Of a stretch of 64,000 bases of DNA, positions 1 to 8,618 are shown piece after piece. The stretch covers positions 99,187 through 163,186 of the forward strand of contig NZ_AEUD01000011.1 of assembly GCF_000192435.1 (NCBI RefSeq). The letters are read 5' to 3'. This DNA is from Gordonia neofelifaecis NRRL B-59395 (GTDB lineage Bacteria > Actinomycetota > Actinomycetes > Mycobacteriales > Mycobacteriaceae). Numbering within the stretch: the first letter of the stretch is position 1; each line of letters starts with the position of its first letter. Under the pieces are notes generated by a model. That model was given only the letters and a program-made list of their open reading frames with translations. It was not told the DNA's origin and did no database searches. A program made the position numbers and the translations under genes.

Positions 1-90
1 TTCCGGCCACTGACCCGAATCGGATATCGGCCGAACGTCCGACGGCTAGAGTTTGATCGGCAGATCGACTGTGGGAACGGATGGTTGACG

Positions 91-1224
91 ATGACTTCGA
101 CGCGGTGGACGGTATCCCGGATCGGGGCGGCCGCGGCCGCGTTCCTTGTACTCCTCGCCGGGCTCGCCCTGATACCGGCCACCGCGACGGCGGCTCCGGC
201 CGGATCGGTCATCGACGTCGTCGCTCGTCCCGCCGGATGGCGCGGCCTGGAGAACGGCCGCGCGCTCGACTATTGGACGCAGGATCCGGAGGGGAAGCCG
301 GTGCCGACTAGCGGTGCGCTGTTCGTGCCTGCAGGCACCGCGCCGAAGGGCGGGTGGCCGGTGGTCGCCTACACCCACGGCACCTCGGGTTACGGTCCGG
401 GATGCGGCGGTCAGAGCGGCGCGGACGCCAAGGCGAACCGGTACATCACCCGACTGGTGGACTCGGGTTATGCGGTTGTCGCGACCGACTACGTCGGTCT
501 CGGCCGATTCGACACCGGCGTGCACCCGTACCTGAACATCCGCAGCGAAGCGACCGCCACCATCGACATGCTGCGCGCCGCGCGCAGCGTGGAGCCGTCA
601 CTGTCGAATCGATGGGCCGTGACCGGCGACTCGCAGGGCGGACAGGCCGCTCTCGCGACCGCTCATCTGCAACGGAGCTACGGTCCGCGGACTGATTTCC
701 GGGGCACGGTGTCGCTCGACCCGGAGTCGGACGTCGAGAAGATCATGCCGTTTCTGGGACCGTACATTCCGTCGTTGCCCGCCCCGCTGAACGGCACCTA
801 CAACTTCCTGCTCGCGATCCTGGCGGGACTGCGCCAGGCGGATCCGGCGGTGAACGTGAACTCCTACCTGACGCCGCTCGGCAAGTCGCTGGTCGATCAG
901 GTGGGCCAGACCTGCGGCGGACCGAAGGTGGACCCGAACCTGGCGTTCGGCTCGCTGCTGTCGCGGCCGCTCGGCACGCAGCCGATGTCGTCTGCGCTCA
1001 TGCGGTACATGGCGGTGCCGGTGTCCGGATACGACGCACCGATCCTGCTCCTGCTGAACACCCTGGACACAACCGTCCCGTCGCCGCTGCACGCGAAGCT
1101 GGCCGCAGATTTCGCGCTCAACGGCGTGGACTACCGGATGGTGATCGGCAACGGCTCACACACCGACATGGATGCCGCACAGTGGGCTGCGTTCGATCAG
1201 TTCTTCGCCGCGCACCTCAAGTGA
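91..1224 (+). CDS. Secreted alpha/beta-hydrolase, LIP-type lipase/esterase
   Basis: Predicted exported lipase or esterase. The N-terminus is a typical signal peptide: basic start, hydrophobic run (AAAFLVLLAGLALI), then an Ala-rich cleavage region around TATAAP. The mature part has an oxyanion-type YTHGTSG segment, a nucleophile elbow GDSQGG, an acid in LNTLDTTVP and a terminal histidine in GNGSHTDM, so the Ser-Asp-His triad looks intact. The layout resembles the secretory lipase family of mycolic actinobacteria. I prefer ATG 91, about ten bases after GGGAACGG, over an in-frame TTG at 85. About 377 residues. The substrate is unknown. It stands alone, facing the convergent proline-rich gene downstream. 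Confidence 0.85.
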   Translation: MTSTRWTVSRIGAAAAAFLVLLAGLALIPATATAAPAGSVIDVVARPAGWRGLENGRALDYWTQDPEGKPVPTSGALFVPAGTAPKGGWPVVAYTHGTSGYGPGCGGQSGADAKANRYITRLVDSGYAVVATDYVGLGRFDTGVHPYLNIRSEATATIDMLRAARSVEPSLSNRWAVTGDSQGGQAALATAHLQRSYGPRTDFRGTVSLDPESDVEKIMPFLGPYIPSLPAPLNGTYNFLLAILAGLRQADPAVNVNSYLTPLGKSLVDQVGQTCGGPKVDPNLAFGSLLSRPLGTQPMSSALMRYMAVPVSGYDAPILLLLNTLDTTVPSPLHAKLAADFALNGVDYRMVIGNGSHTDMDAAQWAAFDQFFAAHLK

Positions 1225-1257
1225 GGCGACGCCAGGTCCACAGAGACGCGCCGGTCG

Positions 1258-2073
1258 TCAGATCAGGATCCAGAGGTAAGCCAGGATGCCGAGGACCAGG
1301 AACGCGACCCACAGCCAACCGATGATGATCGCCCCGGTGGCGAACTCGCGCCCCATCTGATGCGTCTTGTCGATGGTGCGGCGGGTCTTGTAACCCAGCC
1401 AGATGCCGACCGGTGACAACAGGCCGATCGCAGAGAGCACGAACGCGATGACGGCGTTCCAGTTCATCTCGTCAGCGGTTCCGCCGGCGGTTGCGCGCGA
1501 GGCCGAGGCAGTAGTCACGGGCTGGGAGTCCTTCTTCGAGGAGGGCTGGGTGCTCGCCGGTGGTCGGCCGGTGGGAGCCGGTCCGCCGGACGCGGGACGA
1601 TTCGCGGCCTGGTCGGGGACGGCCGAGTAGGCGAGCGACGGCTCGCCCCGCGCGCCGTCGGTCGGCGTTCCGGACACCGGTGCAGCGGGTGGCGGCGGAC
1701 CCGGTTTGCCGGTCGGAGGCTGGACGGGGAAGGTCGGCGCCGCGGCGTTCGGCTTGCCCGGCTGGGCCGGCCCCGGCCGACTCGGCGGCGGCGGTCCGGC
1801 GGGCGCGCGTTGCTGCTTCGGTGCGACGGATCCGGGTGCCGGTGCGGTGCCGGGCCTGGTCGGGGCGCCGGCGGCGGGTGTTCCGGGATTCGGTCGAGGG
1901 GGCATGGGCGGCGGCGGTCCCGGCGGTGCTGGGCGCGGCGGCGGCGCTGTGCTGGGCGCGGAGGGCGCCTTCTCCCACGGCGCGGGCTGACGACCCGCCT
2001 GCGGGGACGGGTGCGCCGAACCCTGCCCGGGAGCGGGTTGCGGATTCTGCTCGCGCGAATCGTCGGAAGTCAC
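1258..2073 (-). CDS. Proline-rich membrane protein with C-terminal DUF4190-like domain
   Basis: A 271-residue protein of unknown function. Residues 1 to about 200 are low-complexity Pro/Gly/Ala/Ser sequence, probably a disordered cytoplasmic tail. The last 70 residues hold two hydrophobic helices (NWNAVIAFVLSAIGLLSPVG and AIIIGWLWVAFLVLGILAYL) separated by a basic loop (YKTRRTIDKTHQMGREF), the pattern of DUF4190-type proteins. The start is GTG. A 50-residue membrane protein gene lies 24 bases upstream on the same strand, so the two may be cotranscribed. The proline-rich tail could bind partners or cross envelope layers; that is inference. Confidence 0.75.
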   Translation of the reverse strand: MTSDDSREQNPQPAPGQGSAHPSPQAGRQPAPWEKAPSAPSTAPPPRPAPPGPPPPMPPRPNPGTPAAGAPTRPGTAPAPGSVAPKQQRAPAGPPPPSRPGPAQPGKPNAAAPTFPVQPPTGKPGPPPPAAPVSGTPTDGARGEPSLAYSAVPDQAANRPASGGPAPTGRPPASTQPSSKKDSQPVTTASASRATAGGTADEMNWNAVIAFVLSAIGLLSPVGIWLGYKTRRTIDKTHQMGREFATGAIIIGWLWVAFLVLGILAYLWILI

Positions 2074-2097
2074 GATCTACAAAATACCTGTCGGACG

Positions 2098-2250
2098 TCA
2101 GTCGGCGCTGCTGCCGCGCACGTCCTCTATGCGGGGGACGGTCGGCGAGACCGGAGGATGCTCGGTTCGCGCCCGGCGGAGGACCACCACGACGGCGGTC
2201 AGCACCAGGACGAGCGTGGACGCGACGGCGACCAGGAGTTTGTTCGGCAT
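2098..2250 (-). CDS. Small single-pass membrane protein (50 aa)
   Basis: A short frame opening with ATG at 2250 and closing with TGA at 2098, giving 50 residues. It starts MPNKLLVAVAS, continues as one hydrophobic helix (residues 5-24, rich in Val/Leu/Ala), then an Arg pair (RRAR) and a Pro-rich hydrophilic tail ending RIEDVRGSSAD. The positive residues after the helix suggest the C-terminus is cytoplasmic. It lies 24 bases upstream of the proline-rich membrane gene on the same strand. High GC at third codon positions and the clean helix-plus-tail design support a real gene; I recognise no family. Confidence 0.6.
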   Translation of the reverse strand: MPNKLLVAVASTLVLVLTAVVVVLRRARTEHPPVSPTVPRIEDVRGSSAD

Positions 2251-2318
2251 TCCACCAGCGTGCCAGGTTGCACCCGGTGCACGCCACTGGCGGTCGTCGG
2301 TCGGAGTGACGTGGTTTC

Positions 2319-2849
2319 ATGGAGGTTGTGAGTGAGCAGAACAAGACCGCGACCCTGCACACCAATCGCGGCGACATCGTCATCGAACTCTTCCCGAACC
2401 ACGCGCCGGTCACCGTCGAGAACTTCGTCGGCCTGGCAGACGGTTCCAAGGAGTACTCCACCACCAACGCCAAGGGCGAGGCCAGCGGTCCGTTCTACGA
2501 CGGCGCCGTCTTCCACCGCGTCATCAACGGCTTCATGATCCAGGGCGGCGACCCGACCGGCACCGGTCGCGGCGGCCCCGGCTACCAGTTCAAGGACGAG
2601 TTCCACCCGGAGCTCCAGTTCGACCGCCCGTACCTGCTGGCCATGGCGAACGCCGGCCCGGGCACCAACGGCTCGCAGTTCTTCATCACCGTCGGCGCGA
2701 CCCCGCACCTGAACCGTCGCCACACCATCTTCGGTGAGGTCAAGGATTCGGCGTCGCAGGCGGTCGTCGACGCGATCGCCACCACCGCGACCGACCGCAT
2801 GGATCGTCCGGTCGACGCCGTCGTGATCGAGAGCGTCGAGCTCAGCTGA
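2319..2849 (+). CDS. ppiA: Peptidyl-prolyl cis-trans isomerase A (cyclophilin)
   Basis: Cytoplasmic cyclophilin that isomerises X-Pro bonds. The 176-residue protein carries the family signatures in order: [40 protein letters not shown] with the catalytic Arg of FHRV, the GTGRGGPGY loop, [17 protein letters not shown], and HTIFGEV near the end. There is no signal peptide. The ATG at 2319 gives the full frame; an in-frame GTG at 2328 is an alternative. Position next to crgA and the pknB block matches mycobacterial ppiA. The rhomboid gene begins two bases after the stop, so they are probably cotranscribed. Confidence 0.95.
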   Translation: MEVVSEQNKTATLHTNRGDIVIELFPNHAPVTVENFVGLADGSKEYSTTNAKGEASGPFYDGAVFHRVINGFMIQGGDPTGTGRGGPGYQFKDEFHPELQFDRPYLLAMANAGPGTNGSQFFITVGATPHLNRRHTIFGEVKDSASQAVVDAIATTATDRMDRPVDAVVIESVELS

Positions 2850-2851
2850 TC

Positions 2852-3721
2852 TTGACCCAGACCTGTTACCGGCATCCCGACCGCCCGACAGCGCTGTCCT
2901 GCACACGCTGCGGGCGGTCGGCTTGTCCGGACTGCTTACGCCCCGCGTCGGTCGGCCAGCACTGCGTCGACTGCGTGAACGACGCGACGTCCTCCGCCCG
3001 CGTCCAGACGACCGCGCCGGTGGTCGACGCCGCTGCCGCGCGACGTCAGCCGGTGGTGACGTACGCGCTGATCGGGATCAACCTGCTCGCGTTCGTCGCG
3101 GTGGTGCTGCAGGCGGGCGGCGTCGCGAGCCTGCTGCAACGCTCCACGATCATGCAGCAGGGCACGCTGATCACCGGCCTGGGATTCCAGGACGAGTACT
3201 GGCGACTCCTGACGTCGGGATTCCTGCACTGGTCGGTGGTGCACATCGCGATGAACATGATCTCGCTGTACCTGATCGGTGCCGATCTGGAGCGAGTCCT
3301 CGGTCCGGTCCGCTACCTCGCCGTCTACCTGATCGGGCTGCTCGGCGGCAGCGCCGCCGTGATGGCGCTGGGCTCGGAGAACGTCGCGACCGCGGGCGCC
3401 TCGGGCGCCGTCTACGGCCTGCTCGGCGCGCTGCTGATCGTGGTGATCCGACTCAAACTGCCCGCGACGACGCTCATCACGGTCATCGTGCTGAACGTTG
3501 TGCTGTCGCTCAGCATCCCGGGCATCTCCATCTGGGCCCACTTCGGCGGGTTCGTCTTCGGCGCCGCGAGCGCCGCCGCGATCATCTGGCTGCCGGAGAA
3601 GGTGCTGGCACCGGAGAAGCGCACGTACGGCCGAGTGACGAAGGTCGGCTGGTACGGCCTCGGCGCCTTGTTCGTGATCGCCCTCGCGATCGGGATCGGT
3701 TTCGCGTCGGCCCTCGGCTGA
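2852..3721 (+). CDS. Rhomboid family intramembrane serine protease with N-terminal zinc-binding segment
   Basis: Intramembrane protease. Residues 5-41 are Cys/His-rich (CYRHPD, CTRCGRSACPDCL, CVDCV), like a B-box-type zinc site often fused to actinobacterial rhomboids. At least six membrane helices follow. The catalytic serine is Ser184 in GASGAVYG and the base is His230 in WAHFGG; HWSVVHIAMNM at 126-136 is the usual conserved helix-2 motif. The start is TTG at 2852, two bases after the ppiA stop, so translation is probably coupled. Substrates are unknown. Length (289) is normal for the family. Confidence 0.9.
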   Translation: MTQTCYRHPDRPTALSCTRCGRSACPDCLRPASVGQHCVDCVNDATSSARVQTTAPVVDAAAARRQPVVTYALIGINLLAFVAVVLQAGGVASLLQRSTIMQQGTLITGLGFQDEYWRLLTSGFLHWSVVHIAMNMISLYLIGADLERVLGPVRYLAVYLIGLLGGSAAVMALGSENVATAGASGAVYGLLGALLIVVIRLKLPATTLITVIVLNVVLSLSIPGISIWAHFGGFVFGAASAAAIIWLPEKVLAPEKRTYGRVTKVGWYGLGALFVIALAIGIGFASALG

Positions 3722-3739
3722 CGCGCGGAACCCGGCCGG

Positions 3740-4183
3740 TCAGTCCACCGACGCCGGCAGGCCTGCGGCGCGGAGTCTCTCGGCGACCGCCGTCGGCTCC
3801 TCGCCGAGGTCCCAGCGGCCGAATACCAGCAGGCGGTCGTCGGGCAGGTCGATCACCAGTTGACGACTGCGTCCGACGAGCCGCCGACTCGTGAGCACCG
3901 ACACCCGCTCCAAGTCGTCGACGCCGAGGTCGACGAGGCCACGGACGGTCTTCACGCGCAGGGTCGGGCCGTCGAGGAGTACGAGGCGGGGTCGTCGCAG
4001 GAGTGAGACGACCCCCGAGACGATCAGCGCGGCGGCGGCGATTCCGATGAAGACCATCGCGGCCGGTTCCGTGTACGACGCTGCTGCCGCGGCGCAGAGG
4101 GCAACCCCGCCTCCGATCAACGCGAGCGCGGCGGGCAGCGGCGTCGCCCATTGTTCATGCACAGCCAAGTCGGGCTTATCCAC
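3740..4183 (-). CDS. PH-domain membrane protein (Rv0010c-like)
   Basis: A protein of about 147 residues with two closely spaced hydrophobic helices (PLPAALALIGGGVALCAAAA and AAMVFIGIAAAALIVSGVVS) followed by a small beta-rich domain (LVLLDGPTLRVKTVRGLVDL to VLTSRRLVGRSRQLVIDLPD), the pattern of short actinobacterial PH-domain proteins. The same gene lies between ppiA and crgA in mycobacteria. The start is uncertain: GTG 4183 is preceded by a -10-like GATAAT; GTG 4162 is another option. Two perfect DnaA boxes overlap this start region. Function is unknown, probably envelope-associated. Confidence 0.75.
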   Translation of the reverse strand: MDKPDLAVHEQWATPLPAALALIGGGVALCAAAAASYTEPAAMVFIGIAAAALIVSGVVSLLRRPRLVLLDGPTLRVKTVRGLVDLGVDDLERVSVLTSRRLVGRSRQLVIDLPDDRLLVFGRWDLGEEPTAVAERLRAAGLPASVD

Positions 4184-4197
4184 AGGAATTATCCACA
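4176..4197 (+). promoter_or_regulatory. Two direct-repeat DnaA boxes
   Basis: TTATCCACA occurs at 4176-4184 and again, same orientation, at 4189-4197, 13 bases start to start. Both match the strict DnaA-box consensus exactly. They lie over the start and presumed promoter of the PH-domain gene, in a region expected to be a few kilobases from the origin. They could be a DnaA-controlled promoter or a DnaA-titration site; binding is not shown by sequence alone. Confidence 0.65.
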
Positions 4198-4269
4198 GTG
4201 GGGATGAATAACACACATGTCATTACCGCAAAGGGGACAGTGACCTGGTCTTTCGTCGCGGAACGGATG

Positions 4270-4548
4270 TCAGCGCCATCCCATGGTCATCAACAGGCCG
4301 ACCACCATGAAGCCGAAACCGATCAACATGTTCCACGGACCGAGGCTCGTCATCCAGTCCAGTGCGGAGTACTTCGCGGTCGACGCACCGAGGTAGTAGA
4401 CCATCAGCCACACGAGGCCGATCAGCATCAGGCCGAACATGACGATCTGGTACCAGAGGCCGGACGGACCCGCCTTCACCTTCACCGGAGTGCGGCTCGC
4501 GGTATTGATGGTGTAGTCGGTCTTCTTCCGGACTTTTGACTTAGGCAT
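4270..4548 (-). CDS. crgA: Cell division protein CrgA
   Basis: A 92-residue inner-membrane protein of the divisome, known in mycobacteria and streptomycetes to interact with FtsZ, FtsI and other septum proteins. The basic N-terminus MPKSKVRKK is diagnostic, followed by a hydrophilic stretch ([20 protein letters not shown]) and two helices ([20 protein letters not shown] and [20 protein letters not shown]). The ATG at 4548 is chosen because the family starts MPKSKVRKK; the frame stays open upstream but that extension is not CrgA-like. It is divergent from trpG, with 55 bases between starts. Confidence 0.95.
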   Translation of the reverse strand: MPKSKVRKKTDYTINTASRTPVKVKAGPSGLWYQIVMFGLMLIGLVWLMVYYLGASTAKYSALDWMTSLGPWNMLIGFGFMVVGLLMTMGWR

Positions 4549-4603
4549 ATGTCTACGGTAACTGAGTCGAAGCCCAGGTGGGGAACCCGTTAACCTGGAC
4601 GAC

Positions 4604-5263
4604 GTGCGCATCCTCGTCATCGACAACTACGACAGCTTCGTCTACAACCTGGTCCAGTACTTGGGCCAGCTCGGAGTGGAAGCCGTGGTCTGGCGCAACG
4701 ACGATGAGCAGCTTGCAGACCTGGAGAAGGTCGTCACAGATTTCGACGGAATCCTCCTGAGTCCGGGACCGGGGACGCCCGATCGTGCCGGCGCCACCGA
4801 GCCGATCATCCCGATCGCCGCGGCCGCGGGGACGCCGATTCTCGGCGTCTGCCTCGGGCACCAGGCCATCGGTGAGGCGTTCGGAGCGACGGTCACACGT
4901 GCGCCGGAACTGCTCCACGGGAAGACCTCACTCGTCAGCCACGACGGAACCGGCGTGCTGGCAGGTCTGCCGCAACCGTTCGTCGCGACCCGATACCACT
5001 CGCTGACCGTCGCGCCGGAGACCGTCCCCGATGAGATCGAGGTGATCGGTCGCACCGACACGGGCATCGTGATGGCGATGCGCCATCGCGAGCTGCCGAT
5101 CCACGGTGTGCAGTTCCATCCGGAGAGCGTCCTCACCGAGGGCGGTCACCGCATGCTGGCCAACTGGCTCCGGGTGTGCGGTCTCGAAGTGCCCGAGTCC
5201 ACGGTCGCGGAACTCGAATCGCAGATGGCGAAGGCACTCTCCGGGGGGCAGAGCGCGTCGTAG
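4604..5263 (+). CDS. trpG: Anthranilate/aminodeoxychorismate synthase component II (glutamine amidotransferase)
   Basis: Class I glutamine amidotransferase that supplies ammonia to anthranilate synthase and/or aminodeoxychorismate synthase for tryptophan and folate. The 219 residues contain [12 protein letters not shown], the oxyanion segment [13 protein letters not shown], nucleophile Cys83 in GVCLGHQ, and His172/Glu174 in FHPES: a complete triad. GTG start at 4604, preceded by few spacer bases and no strong ribosome site. Its place between crgA and pknB is that of mycobacterial trpG (Rv0013). No trpE or pabB is in the window, so which pathway it serves, or both, cannot be told. Confidence 0.93.
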   Translation: MRILVIDNYDSFVYNLVQYLGQLGVEAVVWRNDDEQLADLEKVVTDFDGILLSPGPGTPDRAGATEPIIPIAAAAGTPILGVCLGHQAIGEAFGATVTRAPELLHGKTSLVSHDGTGVLAGLPQPFVATRYHSLTVAPETVPDEIEVIGRTDTGIVMAMRHRELPIHGVQFHPESVLTEGGHRMLANWLRVCGLEVPESTVAELESQMAKALSGGQSAS

Positions 5264-5352
5264 ACCGCGCCGGTGTACGCGAGGGTGCGGTCGGTGCCGA
5301 GGAAGCCTCCGCCCATTCGGTTCATGGTGTAGGAGAAGGTGACTGCGCCGCA
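5264..5352 (-). other. Possible coding remnant on the minus strand
   Basis: This gap between the convergent trpG and pknB stops reads on the minus strand as an uninterrupted frame with almost only G/C at third positions; part of it reads SYTMNRMGGGFLGTDRTLA. It has no convincing start and would run into trpG antisense. It may be the remains of a gene lost between trpG and pknB, or chance in GC-rich DNA. Confidence 0.3.
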
Positions 5353-5366
5353 TCCCCGCGGCGAGC

Positions 5367-7277
5367 TCAGCCCGGAATGAGGCTGGCCCGCCCGACCACC
5401 ACGGACACCGTCGCGTCCTTGCGCAGCTTGCTGCCGGCGGGCGGCGACTGGGCGATCACCTTGCCGTCGTCCTTGCTCGCCAGCCCCACACCGCGCTCAC
5501 TCGAGCTGAGGGTGTTGGGCTGCCAACCGGCGTCCTCGAGGGCCTTCTGCGCGTCTTCGAGGCTCTTACCGCGCAGATCGGGCACGATGAACATGTTGCC
5601 GCGCGAGATCTGCACCTGAATGGTGCTGCCGACTTCGACCGTGGCTCCGGGATTCGGCGACGTGCTCACCACCTGGCCTGCGGGCAGTTCGGAGTCGACC
5701 TGGACGGTCGTCATCTCCAGCTGCAGCTGATCGAGCGTCTTGCGAGCCTGATCGCTGGTCTGTCCGCGCAGGTCGGGAAGGGTGACCTCCTTCGGTCCGG
5801 TGCCGATGTACAGGATCACCGCGGCGTTCACCGCCGCCGGGATCCCGGTGCGCGGGTTGGTGCGGACCACCTTGTCCTTGAGCGCGACCGTGGACTCGGC
5901 CTCCTGCGTCTTCACATCGTTGAAGCCGAGCACGTTGAGGGCCTTCGTGGCCTCGTCGGCGGTCCGGCCGCGCAGGTCGGGGATCTGCTGGCGCTGCGGG
6001 CCCGACGAGATGTACAGGGTCACCTCGGAGCCCTTGGGGGTCGGCACATCGTCGCCCGGTGCGGTGCGGGTCGCGAGCCCCCTGGCGATGTCGGCGCTGG
6101 CCTCCTGGCTCTGCTTCACCGTGAAGCCCGCCTGTTCGAGATTGGCCTGCGCGGCGTCGGCGGCGAGCCCGGCGACCTTCGGTACGGCGATCAGCGGAGC
6201 GGTGGTCTTCCACGGCGACCACGCGAACAGGCCGATCAACAGCACGATGACGGCCGCGATCGCGATGGTCACCTGAACGCGGCGTCGACGCAGGAAGCCA
6301 TTTCCGTCGCTCGGCGGTTCCTCTTCGTCGCCGCCGTCGCCCCGGCTCGGCAACGACTCGTTGCGGACGGCCAGACGCGGTGAATCGATGAGGGCGGTCT
6401 GCTCCTCGTCAGTCAACAGCATCGGCGCCGACGGCTTGCCGCCTGCGAGCACCTTGATGAGGTCGGCTCGGAACTCGGCCGCGGTCTGGTACCGGTTGGC
6501 CGGGTTCTTGCTCATCGCCTTCATGATCACCGAGTCGAGCTCGGGTGTGATCTCCGGACGGATCGACGACGGGCGCCGCGGGTCCTCGTGGACGTGCTGA
6601 TGCGCGACGGCGATGGGCGAGTCGCCGGTGAACGGCGGTTCGCCGGTGACGAGTTCGAACAGGACGCAGCCCATCGAGTAGATGTCGCTGCGGGGATCGA
6701 CCTTGATGCCGCGAGCCTGCTCGGGCGAGAGGTACTGGGCGGTGCCCATCACCGCCGATGTCTGCGTCATGGTCGCCGACGTGTCGTCCATCGCCCGGGC
6801 GATGCCGAAGTCCATCACCTTCACCGCGCCGGTGCGGTCGATCATCACGTTCGCCGGCTTCATGTCGCGGTGCACGATGTTGTTGCGGTGCGAGAAGTCC
6901 ATGGCGGCCGCGACGTCGGCCATCCAGGTCATCGCCTGCTTCTGCGCGATGTGTCCGGATGAGCGGAGCACGTCGCGCAGGGTCTCGCCCTCGACGTACT
7001 CCATGACGATGAACGGCAGCGGACCCTCGTCGGTGTCCGCCTCGCCGGTGTCGAAGACCTGCACGATGCTCGGGTGGTTGAGCTTCGCCGCGTTCTGCGC
7101 CTCGCGGCGGAACCGCAGGTAGAACGTGGGATCACGAGCCAGGTCGGCGCGCAGCACCTTGATGGCGACGTCGCGGTGCAGCAACAGGTCGCGGGCGAAC
7201 TGGACCTCCGACATGCCGCCGAATCCGAGCGTCTCGCCGAGCTCGTACCGTTCGGACAGGTAATGCGGATCCATCAC
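5367..7277 (-). CDS. pknB: Transmembrane serine/threonine protein kinase PknB
   Basis: Receptor kinase that controls peptidoglycan synthesis and division. Kinase domain residues 11-275: glycine loop LGFGGMSEV, ATP lysine Lys40, catalytic Asp138 in VHRDMKPAN, Mg-binding Asp156 in DFG, and activation-loop Thr171 and Thr173 equivalent to the autophosphorylated pair of mycobacterial PknB. A juxtamembrane acidic stretch leads to one membrane helix (about 334-354) and four extracellular PASTA repeats, recognisable by VPKVAGL, IPDLRGRT, LPDLRGQT and VPDLRGKS, which in this family sense muropeptides and lipid II. 636 residues, close to the family norm. Start GTG 7277 or ATG 7274. It lies six bases downstream of pknA as the last gene of the operon. 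Confidence 0.97.
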   Translation of the reverse strand: MMDPHYLSERYELGETLGFGGMSEVQFARDLLLHRDVAIKVLRADLARDPTFYLRFRREAQNAAKLNHPSIVQVFDTGEADTDEGPLPFIVMEYVEGETLRDVLRSSGHIAQKQAMTWMADVAAAMDFSHRNNIVHRDMKPANVMIDRTGAVKVMDFGIARAMDDTSATMTQTSAVMGTAQYLSPEQARGIKVDPRSDIYSMGCVLFELVTGEPPFTGDSPIAVAHQHVHEDPRRPSSIRPEITPELDSVIMKAMSKNPANRYQTAAEFRADLIKVLAGGKPSAPMLLTDEEQTALIDSPRLAVRNESLPSRGDGGDEEEPPSDGNGFLRRRRVQVTIAIAAVIVLLIGLFAWSPWKTTAPLIAVPKVAGLAADAAQANLEQAGFTVKQSQEASADIARGLATRTAPGDDVPTPKGSEVTLYISSGPQRQQIPDLRGRTADEATKALNVLGFNDVKTQEAESTVALKDKVVRTNPRTGIPAAVNAAVILYIGTGPKEVTLPDLRGQTSDQARKTLDQLQLEMTTVQVDSELPAGQVVSTSPNPGATVEVGSTIQVQISRGNMFIVPDLRGKSLEDAQKALEDAGWQPNTLSSSERGVGLASKDDGKVIAQSPPAGSKLRKDATVSVVVGRASLIPG

Positions 7278-7283
7278 CGTCGA

Positions 7284-8618
7284 TCACCCCCCGCCGCCGG
7301 GCAGGCCCGGAATCGTGATCGGCGGGAACAGCGGCGGACGCGTGGTCTCGCTCGGCGTCTCCTCGATCGATGTGGTGGTCTCCTCCGAGGTCGTGGGCTC
7401 CTCGGTGGTCGTCGTCGGCGACTCGGTCGTCGTCTCACGAGTGCGGGTCGGCTGCTCGTAGGTGGTGGTCGGTTCCTCGACCGTCGTCGTGGTGGTGTGC
7501 GTCGGCGTCGGCGCGACCGGCGTGCGGGGACTGGACGTGAGCCAGTAGGCGACGAGTGCGATCGCGGCCAACAGCAGCAGTGCGGCGACGGCCGTCAGGA
7601 CCTTGTGCGTCGTGCTCCAACCGCCGTCGTCGACCGGTGTGGCGGCGGTCGACGGTGCGGTGCGGGGCGGCTGAGACTGCGTTTGGGCGGATGTCATCGC
7701 CCGGGTCGAGGAGTACGGGGCGGCCGCGGCAGCCGCGGCGACGCCCGCGGCACCGAGAGCGGTTCGCGGGACGGGGGGCCGGTTGCCCGCGCGCACCGCG
7801 GCGACGGCGTCGGCGAACTCGCCGCCCGTCGCGTAGCGCTGCGCCGGATCCTTCGAGAGGGTGATCTCGATCAGCTCGCGCACCGGTGCCGGAATGGACT
7901 GCGGAAGCGCCGGCGGCGGTTCCTGGATGTGCTTCATCGCGACCGTGATCGCGCCGTCGCCGAGGAACGGCCGCCGCCCGGTCAACGCCTCGTAGCCGAC
8001 GACGCCCAGCGAGTACACGTCCGAGGCCGCGGTGGCCTCGCCGCCCGTCGCCTGCTCGGGCGAGATGTACTGCGCGGTGCCCATGACCATGCCGGTCTGG
8101 GTCACGGGCGCGGCGTCGGTCGCCTTCGCGATGCCGAAGTCGGTGATCTTGACCTGCCCCGTCGGGGTGATCAGGATGTTGCCGGGTTTGACGTCCCGGT
8201 GCACGAGGCCCGCGGTGTGCGCGGCCTGCAGCGCCCGCCCGGTCTGCTCGAGCATGTCCAGGGTGTGCGGCAGCGACAGCTGTCCCATCCGGGAGATCAC
8301 CGAGTTGAGCGGCTCCCCGTCGACCAGTTCCATCACCAGGTAGGCCAGCGGGTCACCGCCGTTGCGGTCCGGCGTCTCGCCGTAGTCGAAGACGTTCGCG
8401 ATGCCGGGATCGTTCAGTCGAGCCGTCGTCTGGGCCTCGGTGCGGAATCGGCCCAAGAACTCGGAGTCGTTAGAGTACTCGGCCTTGAGCACCTTGACCG
8501 CCACCCGGCGGCCGAGGCGCGTGTCCAGCGCTTCCCAGACCTGGCCCATGCCACCCGTGGCGATCAACCGGACCAGTCGGTACCGGTCGGCGATGATGGT
8601 GCCGTTCTGCAGGCTCAT
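7284..8618 (-). CDS. pknA: Transmembrane serine/threonine protein kinase PknA with Thr/Glu-rich extracellular tail
   Basis: Essential-type morphogenetic kinase of mycobacteria-like actinobacteria. Kinase domain residues 13-275: IATGGMGQV glycine loop, Lys42, Asp142 in VHRDVKPGN, Asp160 in DFG, and activation-loop [19 protein letters not shown]. Ala-rich linker, single helix about 339-360, then an extracellular tail (370-444) of almost pure Thr/Glu/Pro/Ser ending PGLPGGGG, with no folded sensor. The start ATG overlaps the pbpA stop (ATGA), indicating coupled translation. Substrates in relatives include FtsZ, FHA proteins and wall-synthesis factors. The tail is longer and more repetitive than I would expect. 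Confidence 0.96.
   Translation of the reverse strand: MSLQNGTIIADRYRLVRLIATGGMGQVWEALDTRLGRRVAVKVLKAEYSNDSEFLGRFRTEAQTTARLNDPGIANVFDYGETPDRNGGDPLAYLVMELVDGEPLNSVISRMGQLSLPHTLDMLEQTGRALQAAHTAGLVHRDVKPGNILITPTGQVKITDFGIAKATDAAPVTQTGMVMGTAQYISPEQATGGEATAASDVYSLGVVGYEALTGRRPFLGDGAITVAMKHIQEPPPALPQSIPAPVRELIEITLSKDPAQRYATGGEFADAVAAVRAGNRPPVPRTALGAAGVAAAAAAAPYSSTRAMTSAQTQSQPPRTAPSTAATPVDDGGWSTTHKVLTAVAALLLLAAIALVAYWLTSSPRTPVAPTPTHTTTTTVEEPTTTYEQPTRTRETTTESPTTTTEEPTTSEETTTSIEETPSETTRPPLFPPITIPGLPGGGG

Noticed and set aside
5346-5363. CGCCGC-ATCCCC-GCGGCG hairpin as terminator between trpG and pknB
   Set aside because: Only six base pairs, no U-tract, common by chance at this GC content.
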